The notes beneath the pieces are model-generated. The model worked only from the letters and a program-made list of their open reading frames with translations. It was not told where the DNA came from and did no database searches. Both the position numbers and the translations under genes were made by a program. Positions 28,151 through 35,648 of a DNA stretch of 46,222 nucleotides are shown in pieces (position 1 is the stretch's first letter; every line of letters begins with the position of its first letter). The stretch lies in contig NZ_BOVK01000004.1 in NCBI RefSeq assembly GCF_018403685.1, positions 1-46,222 on the forward strand, read 5' to 3'. The stretch comes from Xylanibacillus composti (GTDB taxonomy: Bacteria > Bacillota > Bacilli > Paenibacillales > K13).

Positions 28151-28657
28151 TCCTAAGAGCCCTACCGGAATTTCGACATTCAGCGCGAAGGCAGTTAGCA
28201 TCGTACCCGCATCTTAAAGAAGCCATGGTATTTCATCATGGCCAGTTCGTGGAATTTTTTAATTCGGCATTTAAGTGTTTAATAATGGGTGCGCCGTTTT
28301 ATACACTCCTCGAACATTTAACTCGAACTCCATCGCTGCTGTAATGCTCTGCAGCGCATTCGAACCTTCTTTAATCTTCCGGATTCAGTTCAAGAAGTCG
28401 TTTGCATGGCAAATTGACTTGCGATTCCTCCATCAATCGCCCATCAAATATTTACACGCTCTGAAGAAAGAACAGCAGGAATGCCTTGGTTTTTTCGCGG
28501 AACGGCCATAATAGAGGCAGTAAGAATCTTGAACAAGCTCAAAGATGAAAGCGAAATCCACGTTCTTAATTTTCGAAGAGTGTGGTTGTACCAACCGATA
28601 AAGTTCGCAGTGAGACGAAAAGTTAAGTTGATGATTGATACGGAGCATAACGATCAT
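28151..28657 (-). pseudogene. Decayed IS1182-type transposase remnant
   Basis: Read on the minus strand, the segment encodes pieces of an IS1182-like transposase split by frameshifts and stops. From about 28657 the first piece contains VDFAFIFELVQDSYCLYYGR, matching the VDFSF(I/V)-x-EL-x-D-x-YC-x-x-NGR signature of the N-terminus. After a frameshift come AFLLFFLQSV and MEESQVNLPCKRLLELNPED, matching the next conserved block. Near 28250-28160 another frame gives MLTAFALNV, like the C-terminal end of these enzymes. A typical transposase has 450 or more residues, so most of the centre is deleted. Terminal inverted repeats were not identified. Confidence 0.65.
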
Positions 28658-28835
28658 TCTTTACCCTTTTAGCTATACCATAAGATTTAACGCGATAAAT
28701 TGATAAAGTAGATTCACACAAGAAATCGCCTGTAGGTGTCAGCAGACGATTTTGGATAAGAAATTAGGTTGTGTTTTGCAGTGCTATCTTTCAAGAGGCT
28801 GACTTTTTTCTAAATGTGCTTTTGATTAGTCCGGT
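28658..28835 (+). other. AT-rich intergenic stretch beside the transposase remnant
   Basis: No gene seen. A weak hairpin (AAATCG at 28723-28728 with CGATTT at 28747-28752, plus inner CTG/CAG pairs) ends in four Ts and could be a minor terminator. Confidence 0.4.
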
Positions 28836-29255
28836 TTAATCGTGAGTGTGCAAATAGTAAGGGTTTCGCTCGATCAACGGTTGAGCGTCTTGCAGTGCGG
28901 ATTCCGGCAATTCTCCCTCGTTTACTTTCTGTATAATTGTGGCCATGCGTTCATAGTCTTCACGAGATATCTTGGGAAGATTTTGATTCTTTATGGTACG
29001 TTTTCTTTCTACAGTAGCTGCCAATTCAGGATTTCGATCCAGAAGCCGTTGGGCACTTGCCAGTTCGTCTTCGTTAATCGTTCCTTCCAAGTAGCGTTGA
29101 ACCGTTTCTGTCATCTGCTGATGTTCTTCCAAGCTGATCCTGATTTCTGTCACCGAAGGTTTGCTTTGTTCAGCCTGATCATGAGAAATTGCAGAATAAC
29201 TAAGGAGTGCCACTGCAGCAGCCCCCACAACGAATGAAACTGTATTCATTTTCAT
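28836..29255 (-). CDS. Small exported protein with a duplicated 36-residue unit
   Basis: A 139-aa product with an N-terminal hydrophobic signal or anchor (about residues 5-22). The mature part holds two ungapped copies of one unit: residues 43-78 (EEHQQM...LDRNPEL) and 99-134 (EDYERM...IERNPYY), with 13 identical positions including the closing RNP. Each predicts two short helices with an acidic face. I know no family name. A GGAG-type site 9 nt upstream fixes ATG 29255. It is flanked by the transposase remnant and the interspersed repeats. Confidence 0.75.
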   Translation of the reverse strand: MKMNTVSFVVGAAAVALLSYSAISHDQAEQSKPSVTEIRISLEEHQQMTETVQRYLEGTINEDELASAQRLLDRNPELAATVERKRTIKNQNLPKISREDYERMATIIQKVNEGELPESALQDAQPLIERNPYYLHTHD

Positions 29256-29624
29256 TTTTTTTCGCTCCTTTCACAAGTTGCGCTTTGGCTGATCTTGCTG
29301 CGCTAATATTTAGACGAGGAATTAGATCAGAAAGTTGCTAATTAATTTCCAATTCCTATTTGTTAGCGTGCCTGGTCTGTCTTAATTGGTTGAAAGAAGG
29401 GCGGTGATTACAAGGTGGAACAGAATAAGCTTAGTATATAGTGCGAGTATGGATCACTGAAAAAAGATAAGGGAATAAGGGTGTGACTATCTTCGTCCAG
29501 CCGATCGGCCAAATAAGAGGGATGGCGTGCAGTGAGAACTTGTACCAAGCGCTCAAGAAAATCAAAGGGAACGTGCGCTCTCATATTCAATGAATAGCGC
29601 ACTTCACGGCAGGATTTCATGCGC

Positions 29625-29807
29625 TAACGGAACGGAGAGATGTTATTTACCTATTTTTCGATGAATGTTCATTCTAACGGAACCCACGGCGCTTATTGTT
29701 ACGCAATTGCAGGCATTCAGGCTAATTCCCACATATTAAGGTCTGTGAGTTCCGTTACGCTTTTCAGACCGCAGAAAATAGCCGAATAAGGTCTGTGAGT
29801 TCCGTTA
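29625..29807. repeat. Cluster of four short repeats sharing TAACGGAAC, in 50-bp-spaced pairs
   Basis: Two copies lie in the minus orientation (TAACGGAAC at 29625-29633 and 29675-29683) and two in the plus orientation (a 21-bp identical block at 29737-29757 and 29787-29807, ending GTTCCGTTA). Within each pair the spacing is exactly 50 bp. The rest of the gap from 29256 to 29911 shows no convincing gene; a 70-codon minus-strand frame at 29408-29620 has no supporting features. Confidence 0.75.
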
Positions 29808-29911
29808 GCCGTCAGACGCGGCATACCAAGTATGGATGCGAAGACCGAAGAACCGGTGCAGGCGCTTCAGATCATGTCTTCGGGCTTCATGTTTTCAGTC
29901 TTCGGCATTCT

Positions 29912-30796
29912 TCATTGCTTCACTTCGAACGTCGTACGCACACTTTCTCCCTCGCTGCGCACGACGATCGACCAGGTTCCCGCCGATGTGTTCGATCCAA
30001 CTTGCCACGTCCAGCTCACAAGGCCATTCTCATCGGCTGTCTTCTCTTCCAGACCCTTTGCACGGCTGGAGCCGCTCTTATAAATGACGTCAATCTCTGC
30101 TTTGGCGCCGGGACGAACGCGGGCGGTTAGCTCCGCATAGTCTCCGGCATAGACAGGAGTGGTGACGCTGGAAATTTCAATAGTCGCCGAGCTGGCGGCG
30201 TTCAATTCGTCTTCGGACGGCGTGCGCACATCGGCAAGTTCAATTTCTCCGTGAAATCCATCTTCCTGCGCGTAATTTTCGATACTCCATATGCCAACAC
30301 CGGCCAGTTGTGCGGTCTTCTGGATCTCGCGGAACCGGTCAACGTGACGGATGTCGGGCGGGTACACAGCCACGCGAGCCAAGCCTTGCTCCAGCAGCAT
30401 TTCGTTGAACATCCGGTCCCCGATCCAGAGGTAGGCAAGCAATCGCCCGTACCGATCGCGCTCCGAGACATCGAATTCCAGCATGACGTCTTGACCCGTT
30501 AACATTTCCTTAGCGAAGTTCGAAGCTTCGGGTCCGAAGGGCTGAACCTCTTTGTTGGGATGGACTGTTTCCGGCGTGTCTATAAGCAGCAGCCGAATCG
30601 TCTCCTCCTTGTCCCCGATCATGGCCTTCATCGTGTCGCCGTCGACGACGCGGGTGATCTTGGCCGAAATCCGATTGCTGTCCGACGCATCGGAATCGGG
30701 GGCGGAAGAACAGCCGGCCATAAGAAGAACGGACAGGACCAGCAGGCCGATAATTGCGGGAAGACGAAAACGCAGCGGATACACTATGGTTTGCAT
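29912..30796 (-). CDS. Thermonuclease-family lipoprotein with C-terminal beta domain
   Basis: A 294-aa exported nuclease of the staphylococcal nuclease (SNase) fold. A lipobox LMAGC puts the lipidated cysteine at C29, so the enzyme should sit on the outer face of the membrane. The SNase domain (about residues 43-175) keeps VVDGDT, R68 and E76 in RLLLIDTPE, D73, and R118 in DRYGRLLAYLW, corresponding to the catalytic Arg35, Glu43, Asp40 and Arg87. An extra C-terminal domain of about 85 residues (205-294) looks like an Ig-like beta domain ending in TFEVKQ. AGAGGAG precedes ATG 30796. Confidence 0.88.
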   Translation of the reverse strand: MQTIVYPLRFRLPAIIGLLVLSVLLMAGCSSAPDSDASDSNRISAKITRVVDGDTMKAMIGDKEETIRLLLIDTPETVHPNKEVQPFGPEASNFAKEMLTGQDVMLEFDVSERDRYGRLLAYLWIGDRMFNEMLLEQGLARVAVYPPDIRHVDRFREIQKTAQLAGVGIWSIENYAQEDGFHGEIELADVRTPSEDELNAASSATIEISSVTTPVYAGDYAELTARVRPGAKAEIDVIYKSGSSRAKGLEEKTADENGLVSWTWQVGSNTSAGTWSIVVRSEGESVRTTFEVKQ

Positions 30797-30821
30797 GATG
30801 CACTCCTCTTGATGATTGTTT

Positions 30822-30857
30822 TATGTCGATAGTACGACATATGGAGTGTTCACGCAA
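30822..30857 (-). promoter_or_regulatory. Promoter of the nuclease gene with a dyad centred on the -10
   Basis: On the minus strand TTGCGT (30857-30852), a 17-nt spacer and TACTAT (30834-30829) make a reasonable sigma-A promoter. A perfect inverted repeat TATGTCG-6 nt-CGACATA (30822-30841) is centred on the -10, as expected for a repressor operator. The 30797-31076 gap holds no gene. Confidence 0.55.
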
Positions 30858-31076
30858 CGTCCTGCAGCCGAAGCACTTGCTGGCTCGGCGACAAAGATCT
30901 CTGTGCAATCGGCCGTTAGCAAGCTTATTTATGCCATTCTCCTGGTGATCGTACCCGAACTGTCACAATTGCATGAAGGAGGGGCGTTGTTTTTTGCTGT
31001 AGAATTCATTAAGCTAGTACTTAGTGTGAAGCATAAAAAGAGGCGGATGATACGTCTGGATGAGGGGGCAGTGCGC

Positions 31077-31622
31077 ATGGGTTCATCGAAATTGACTAAC
31101 GGTCGTACCAAGGCTATGAATATGTTCGTCTATGCATTATCAGCGGTGCTGATCATCATCATAGCGATTTTGTTCTTTTTGCCGGGATATGAAGGAGAAG
31201 TGCCTTTCGACGTGACGATACTGCCGCTCATGAACGCGATCTTCAATGTATTCACCTTCTCGTTCCTGGTGTTGTCGCTCGTCGCGATCAAGAAGAAGAA
31301 CATCAAGGTTCATCGTCGCTTTATATTTGCTGCCTTTACGACGACGGCGTTTTTCCTACTTTGCTATGTCACTTACCACTTCCTGACCGAACCGGCCAAG
31401 TTCGGCGGACCAGGATGGCTGAAAGGGATCTATCTGTTTGTCTTGTTTACCCACATTGTGCTGGCAGTTGTAAATGTGCCGCTCGCGCTGCTGTCGGTCG
31501 TACGCGGCCTGAATATGCAGGTGGAGGCACATCGTCGGATTGCGCGGTGGACCATGCCGGTATGGCTGTATGTCAGCTTCACTGGCGTCATGGTATACTT
31601 GTTGATCTCTCCTTATTACTAG
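31077..31622 (+). CDS. ctaM: DUF420 membrane protein, CtaM/YozB-like
   Basis: A 181-aa integral membrane protein with five predicted spans (about residues 14-34, 47-69, 80-101, 118-140, 155-176). It matches the DUF420 family; the Staphylococcus aureus member CtaM is needed for maturation of haem A-type cytochrome oxidase. Conserved histidines lie at the membrane edges (KVHRRF, VTYHFL, LFTHIVL, VEAHRRIA). ATG 31077 is chosen because GAGGGGG lies 8 nt upstream and homology starts here; the frame is open to 30816 but the extension has no family features. No oxidase genes are adjacent. Confidence 0.82.
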   Translation: MGSSKLTNGRTKAMNMFVYALSAVLIIIIAILFFLPGYEGEVPFDVTILPLMNAIFNVFTFSFLVLSLVAIKKKNIKVHRRFIFAAFTTTAFFLLCYVTYHFLTEPAKFGGPGWLKGIYLFVLFTHIVLAVVNVPLALLSVVRGLNMQVEAHRRIARWTMPVWLYVSFTGVMVYLLISPYY

Positions 31623-31660
31623 GTCTGGATTGGCGACAATTTGCAATAGAGAAGAGGAAG

Positions 31661-31705
31661 GACTGTCTTCAGCGAGCATGGCTCCGCTGCGGCGGTCTTT
31701 TTTTT
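31661..31705 (+). terminator. Intrinsic terminator after the DUF420 gene
   Basis: CAGCG (31670-31674) pairs with CGCTG (31685-31689), outer GAC/GTC pairs extend it, and nine Ts follow. Confidence 0.6.
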
Positions 31706-31770
31706 CGCGCTGGGAGGGGAGGGACATGACTGCAACTGCTTGTAGGGAATTGTTGAGAAATGTCCATTTC

Positions 31771-31796
31771 TGAAACCGGATGCTGTAGAATACGTA
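31771..31796 (+). promoter_or_regulatory. Sigma-W-type ECF promoter of hflKC
   Basis: TGAAAC (31771-31776), a 16-nt spacer and CGTA (31793-31796) match the sigma-W consensus TGAAAC-N16-CGTA of B. subtilis exactly. It lies 36 nt before the hflK start. In B. subtilis sigma-W responds to envelope stress and drives other SPFH-protein operons. Confidence 0.8.
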
Positions 31797-31831
31797 TGAA
31801 AGAGTAGTTTAAAAAGGGAGGATCTCGCGAC

Positions 31832-32854
31832 ATGGATGAGCAGCAGTATGAACGGGCCCAGATGCCCCAAATGCCTCAGTTGCCCAAAAATTTGGGGAGG
31901 AAAATTGCAATCGGTATCATCGTGCTCGTCGTGCTCGTACTGGGCTCGACAAGCTTCTACACGGTACAAGAGCAAGAGAAGGCCGCTATCTTGACATTCG
32001 GCAAGTACACATCGACATCCGATGCGGGCTTGCACTTAAAGTTGCCGTACCCGATTCAACAGGTTGTCAAAGTGCAAGCGAATATTACGCAGCGCATCGA
32101 GATAGGCTATCGGGAGAACAATGGGCAAATTGTAGCGGTAGAAGACGAAGCGCTGATGATAACCGGGGATGAGAACATCGTATCCGCAGATGCGGTTGTG
32201 GAATGGCGGGTCGGCGATATGGAAGCATTCCTGTACAATATCGAAGATCCTGAAGTCTTCCTGGTCAATTCCGCTAGCGCCGCCATACGATCCGTCATCG
32301 GCTCGCAGCCGCTTGATTATGTGATCACCGATGGGAAGACCGTGGTCCAGACACAGGTCAAAGAAAAGCTCGATGAGCTTAACGAAAAGTACAATACCGG
32401 CATCTTCATCCAGGATTTGAAATTCCAAGACATCGAACCGCCGGAAGGGGAAGTGCAGGAAGCGTTCCGGGATGTTACGAATGCCCGTGAGGAGAAGAAT
32501 ACAAAGGTCAACAACGCTCGGAAATACGAGAATGACCGGATTCCGAAGGCTCGGGGTGAGGCGCAAGCATTGATCGAGCAGGCTGAAGCAGAGAAGGAAT
32601 CCCGTATTCTGAACGCGAGAGGTGACGTAGCCAAGTTTAACGCGTTGTACGAGGCTTACAAGAATAACCCGCAAGTAACGGAAAGTCGCTTGATTATCGA
32701 GACACTGGAGACGATTTTGCCGAATGCGCGAATTTTCGTCACAGACGGTTCTGGCGATACAGTGAAATACTTGCCGTTGAATGAGCTGATGAATACGCGA
32801 TCCAGCTCTTCAAGCGAATCTACGACACAGCCGAGAGGAAGTGGCGCACAATGA
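31832..32854 (+). CDS. hflK: SPFH-domain protein HflK
   Basis: Membrane-anchored stomatin/prohibitin family protein which, with HflC, forms a large cage that modulates the FtsH protease. After a short Met/Gln/Pro-rich cytoplasmic tail comes one membrane span (about residues 30-50, IAIGIIVLVVLVLGSTSFYTV), then the SPFH domain (QEQEKAAILTFGKY onward) and a charged helical region (AQALIEQAEAEKES). At 340 aa it is shorter than the E. coli protein. GGAGG fits ATG 31832. The hflC ATG overlaps its stop. Confidence 0.92.
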   Translation: MDEQQYERAQMPQMPQLPKNLGRKIAIGIIVLVVLVLGSTSFYTVQEQEKAAILTFGKYTSTSDAGLHLKLPYPIQQVVKVQANITQRIEIGYRENNGQIVAVEDEALMITGDENIVSADAVVEWRVGDMEAFLYNIEDPEVFLVNSASAAIRSVIGSQPLDYVITDGKTVVQTQVKEKLDELNEKYNTGIFIQDLKFQDIEPPEGEVQEAFRDVTNAREEKNTKVNNARKYENDRIPKARGEAQALIEQAEAEKESRILNARGDVAKFNALYEAYKNNPQVTESRLIIETLETILPNARIFVTDGSGDTVKYLPLNELMNTRSSSSSESTTQPRGSGAQ

Positions 32855-33729
32855 GTAAGAAAAACGGAAGATGGGCAGGAATCGGCGTTGGTGTCGTGAT
32901 TGTATTGGGATTGCTCCTCGCATCCATGTTCGTGGTTAAGGAAGGCGAGTTTAAAGTCGTTCTGCAATTCGGAGAGTTCAAGCGTGTGCATCAAGAACCT
33001 GGACTTTATTTGAAAATACCGTTTATTGAAACGACAGAAACCTTGCCGAAGTACCAGAAGATTTATAACAGCAATCCTGCTTCGATCTTGACCAAGGACA
33101 AGAAGCCTATCCTGGTTGACAACTATACCGTATGGCGGATTGAAGATCCGCGTGCGTACTTGCGTACGCTGAAAACAGTCTCTTACGGAGAACAGCGGAT
33201 TGATTCAGCGGTATATAACGTCGTGCGGCGGAAGCTGTCCGAGATTGAGTACGGCGAAATTATCAGCGAGAATACAGCACGAGGCAACTTGAACGATGAG
33301 ATTACGCGCGAGGTAGCTTCGATTGCTAATAGCAGCGGCTATGGCATTGATATTATCGATGTGCGGATCAAGCGTACGGACCTGCCGGAAGAAAACAAGC
33401 AGAGCGTGTACAGCCGAATGATCTCTGACCGACAATCGATCGCGGCCCGCTACTTGTCCGAAGGGGATGAGGAATCGCAGAAAATCATCGCGATTGCCGA
33501 CCGTGAAGCACAGGTCTTGATTGCCCAATCGGAAGCGCGGGCAAAGGAAATCGTAGCGGAGGGTGAAGAGGAAGCGGCGAAGATCTTCAACGCAGCTTAC
33601 GGACAAAACCCGGAATTTTACCAGTTGTACCGCACCTTGGACAGTTATAAGACGACCTTCCAGGGTGAGCCGGTTATTATGCTGCCGATTGATTCCCCAT
33701 ACGCACGTATTTTGCTGGGCGAGCAATAA
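32851..33729 (+). CDS. hflC: SPFH-domain protein HflC
   Basis: Partner of HflK. One N-terminal membrane span (about residues 8-30) is followed by the SPFH domain starting VVKEGEFKVVLQFGEF and a coiled region (SDRQSIAARYLSEGDEESQK and ADREAQVLIAQSEARAKEI) typical of HflC. Length 292 aa. It overlaps hflK by 4 nt (ATGA), so the two are translated together from the sigma-W-type promoter. Confidence 0.93.
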   Translation: MSKKNGRWAGIGVGVVIVLGLLLASMFVVKEGEFKVVLQFGEFKRVHQEPGLYLKIPFIETTETLPKYQKIYNSNPASILTKDKKPILVDNYTVWRIEDPRAYLRTLKTVSYGEQRIDSAVYNVVRRKLSEIEYGEIISENTARGNLNDEITREVASIANSSGYGIDIIDVRIKRTDLPEENKQSVYSRMISDRQSIAARYLSEGDEESQKIIAIADREAQVLIAQSEARAKEIVAEGEEEAAKIFNAAYGQNPEFYQLYRTLDSYKTTFQGEPVIMLPIDSPYARILLGEQ

Positions 33730-33748
33730 CTGGGTGAGCCATAAGAAG

Positions 33749-33788
33749 AAAGAGCCTTCTCCCCAAAAAAGTGGGAGAAGGCTCTTTT
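33749..33788. terminator. Bidirectional terminator between hflC and motB
   Basis: AAAGAGCCTTCTCCC pairs perfectly with GGGAGAAGGCTCTTT around a short A-rich loop, with T-runs available on both strands. It ends hflKC on the plus strand and motAB on the minus strand. Confidence 0.9.
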
Positions 33789-33797
33789 CCATTTGCT

Positions 33798-34601
33798 TTA
33801 GTTCTCGTCTTCGACACCGATCGTCGAGTCCGGCACATCTTGAATCGTGCGGATGATGGAAACCTCGACGCGCCGGTTGGCTGCTCTGCCCTCGGCAGTC
33901 CGGTTCGTGGCGATCGGTCGCTGCTCCCCGTACGCGACAGAGCTGATGCGTCCTGGGTCCATCTCCTCGTTCTGGAGCAAAATCTTCATGAAGTTCAGCG
34001 CGCGCTTCGCGCTGAGCTCCCAGTTGGATGGGAACTCGGCGGTATGGATAGGAATATCATCCGTATGGCCGGCGACCACAATTTCATATTGTGGGTAGTG
34101 GCTCAGCATATCGCTGATTGCCACCGCCAAGTTCCGCGCCTCCGGTTTCACCTCAGCGCTGCCGGACGAATACAAGGCATTGTCGCGAATGATAATTTTC
34201 AATTGCTCGTTATCGAGACCCGTCTCCAGCTCAGTACTCAGATCGTTGCTCGCTATGTATTGGTCCAACTCCTGCTTCAAGTTTTGCAGGTCGACCGTCT
34301 CTTGTTCGAACTTTTTCTTCTGTTCGCTGTCGCTTGCCTGATCATGCCTTCGATTCTCCCTCTGATTGGGCATAATTTCCTCATTGATCGGGATGATGGA
34401 AGAAGGCTCAAACAAGGATGCCCCGCCATTAAAGGCAGCACTTAAAGAACTGGCAATCTCGTCGAATTTCTTCTGATCGACTTGACTGGAAGCGAACAGC
34501 ACGATGAACAGCGCAAGTAGAAGGGTCAACAAATCCGCATAGGGAATCAACCACGATTCGTCGACATGCTCCTCGTGATCATGCTGTTTGTGCTTCTTCA
34601 T
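33798..34601 (-). CDS. motB: Flagellar motor stator protein MotB
   Basis: Peptidoglycan-anchored stator subunit. A short cytoplasmic His/Glu-rich tail precedes the single membrane helix PYADLLTLLLALFIVLFA with the ion-binding Asp23. A plug/linker with coiled-coil character (EQKKKFEQETVDLQNLKQEL) follows, then the OmpA-like peptidoglycan-binding domain (VVAGHTDDIPI, ELSAKRALNF and AYGEQRPIATNRTAEGRAANRRVEV). Length 267 aa. It overlaps the end of motA by 23 nt and has GGAGGGAG upstream. No other flagellar gene is in the window. Confidence 0.95.
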   Translation of the reverse strand: MKKHKQHDHEEHVDESWLIPYADLLTLLLALFIVLFASSQVDQKKFDEIASSLSAAFNGGASLFEPSSIIPINEEIMPNQRENRRHDQASDSEQKKKFEQETVDLQNLKQELDQYIASNDLSTELETGLDNEQLKIIIRDNALYSSGSAEVKPEARNLAVAISDMLSHYPQYEIVVAGHTDDIPIHTAEFPSNWELSAKRALNFMKILLQNEEMDPGRISSVAYGEQRPIATNRTAEGRAANRRVEVSIIRTIQDVPDSTIGVEDEN

Positions 34602-35391
34602 TCGCTGCTCCCTCCTGGCTTTCTTGACTCTCTTCCATGCGCTCCTGCGGCGTCAGGAAGACAGCCAGCTTCTGGCTGATGGCAATGGTGGAGACACCGG
34701 ACTGGATGGACAGCAAACCTTCGACCATCATTAGCTTGATTTCCACTTCTTGCTTGGACAGACGCTTAAGCTTGTTGGCAATCGGATGCCACAGCACGTA
34801 ACCCGTGAAAATCCCGAGCAAGGTGGCGATAAAGGCAGCAGCGATTGACGGGCCGAGCTTGTCGATATCATTAAGATTGGCCAGAGCGGCGATCAGACCG
34901 ACAACCGCGCCCAACACCCCCAAAGTCGGGGCATAGGTGCCCGCTTGGGTGAAGATAGAGGCGCCCACCTTGTGACGTTCCTCGGTCGCCGAAATCTCCT
35001 CCATCAAGACATCGCGCACAAACTCGTGATCGTTGCCGTCTATAATCATACGCATTCCATTTTTCAAAAAAGGATCGTTGATTTCATCCACTTTGCTTTC
35101 TAGCGCAAGAAGGCCTTCGCGGCGAGTAATGGACGCCCAGTCCATAAACATGGCGATGACATCTTTCTTAGGCGTCAGCTGCTGAGCTTTGAACACCTTC
35201 TTGAACAGGGCCGGCACTTTTTTGATATCTGACATGGGAAAGCCAATAAATATGGCAGCGACGGTACCGGCGATTATGATCAAAAATGCGGCCGGGTTAT
35301 AGAGAGAAGCAAGACCGGCCCCTTTCAAGAGCATGCCTACACCAACCGCCAAAAAACCTAGTACAACCCCGATAACTGTGGATTTTTCCAT
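34579..35391 (-). CDS. motA: Flagellar motor stator protein MotA
   Basis: Stator subunit with four membrane spans: two near the N-terminus (residues about 5-25 and 32-52) and two in the centre (VGASIFTQAGTYAPTLGVLGAVVGLIAAL region and AFIATLLGIFTGYVLWHPIA). The cytoplasmic loop carries the charged residues that contact the rotor (for example ITRREGLLALESKVDE). ATG 35391 is chosen because GAGGAG lies just upstream; the frame extends 12 codons more without a site. Length 270 aa. It is the first gene of the motAB pair. Confidence 0.95.
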   Translation of the reverse strand: MEKSTVIGVVLGFLAVGVGMLLKGAGLASLYNPAAFLIIIAGTVAAIFIGFPMSDIKKVPALFKKVFKAQQLTPKKDVIAMFMDWASITRREGLLALESKVDEINDPFLKNGMRMIIDGNDHEFVRDVLMEEISATEERHKVGASIFTQAGTYAPTLGVLGAVVGLIAALANLNDIDKLGPSIAAAFIATLLGIFTGYVLWHPIANKLKRLSKQEVEIKLMMVEGLLSIQSGVSTIAISQKLAVFLTPQERMEESQESQEGAANEEAQTA

Positions 35392-35435
35392 ATCTACACT
35401 CCTCTTTCTATAGTCCGAAAAAACCATTCTGCAGA

Positions 35436-35465
35436 TTTATACAGTATTCGACAGAAACCGTACAA
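35436..35465 (-). promoter_or_regulatory. Sigma-A-like promoter of motAB
   Basis: On the minus strand TTGTAC (35465-35460), an 18-nt spacer and TATAAA (35441-35436), 45 nt before motA. I looked for a sigma-D motif (TAAA-N15-GCCGATAT) and found only a poor match. Confidence 0.55.
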
Positions 35466-35648
35466 TCCCTGCTTGGACTTCATGGGGGAAAGACGATTTT
35501 GAAGTCCCTAATGGGAATATCGGTTGGACAGCGAAAATAAAGTAGTAGAAATCAAGAATTTATAATCCCGTATGAAAGAAGGAATGACTCGAAGCCGGAT
35601 GCAAAGGCTTTTTGCTAGCATGGACACTCAGGATAAGAAGAGGTATGC

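Noticed and set aside
29408-29620. 70-codon minus-strand frame in the repeat region
   Set aside because: No ribosome binding site, no recognisable motif, and one end touches the repeat cluster.
30816-31076. Upstream extension of the DUF420 gene
   Set aside because: The extra 87 codons have no DUF420 features and overlap the promoter region of the divergent nuclease gene; GAGGGGG fits ATG 31077.
35392-35480. Sigma-D flagellar promoter for motAB
   Set aside because: A TAAA box is present, but no GCCGATAT-like -10 lies at the right distance; a sigma-A-like pair fits better.
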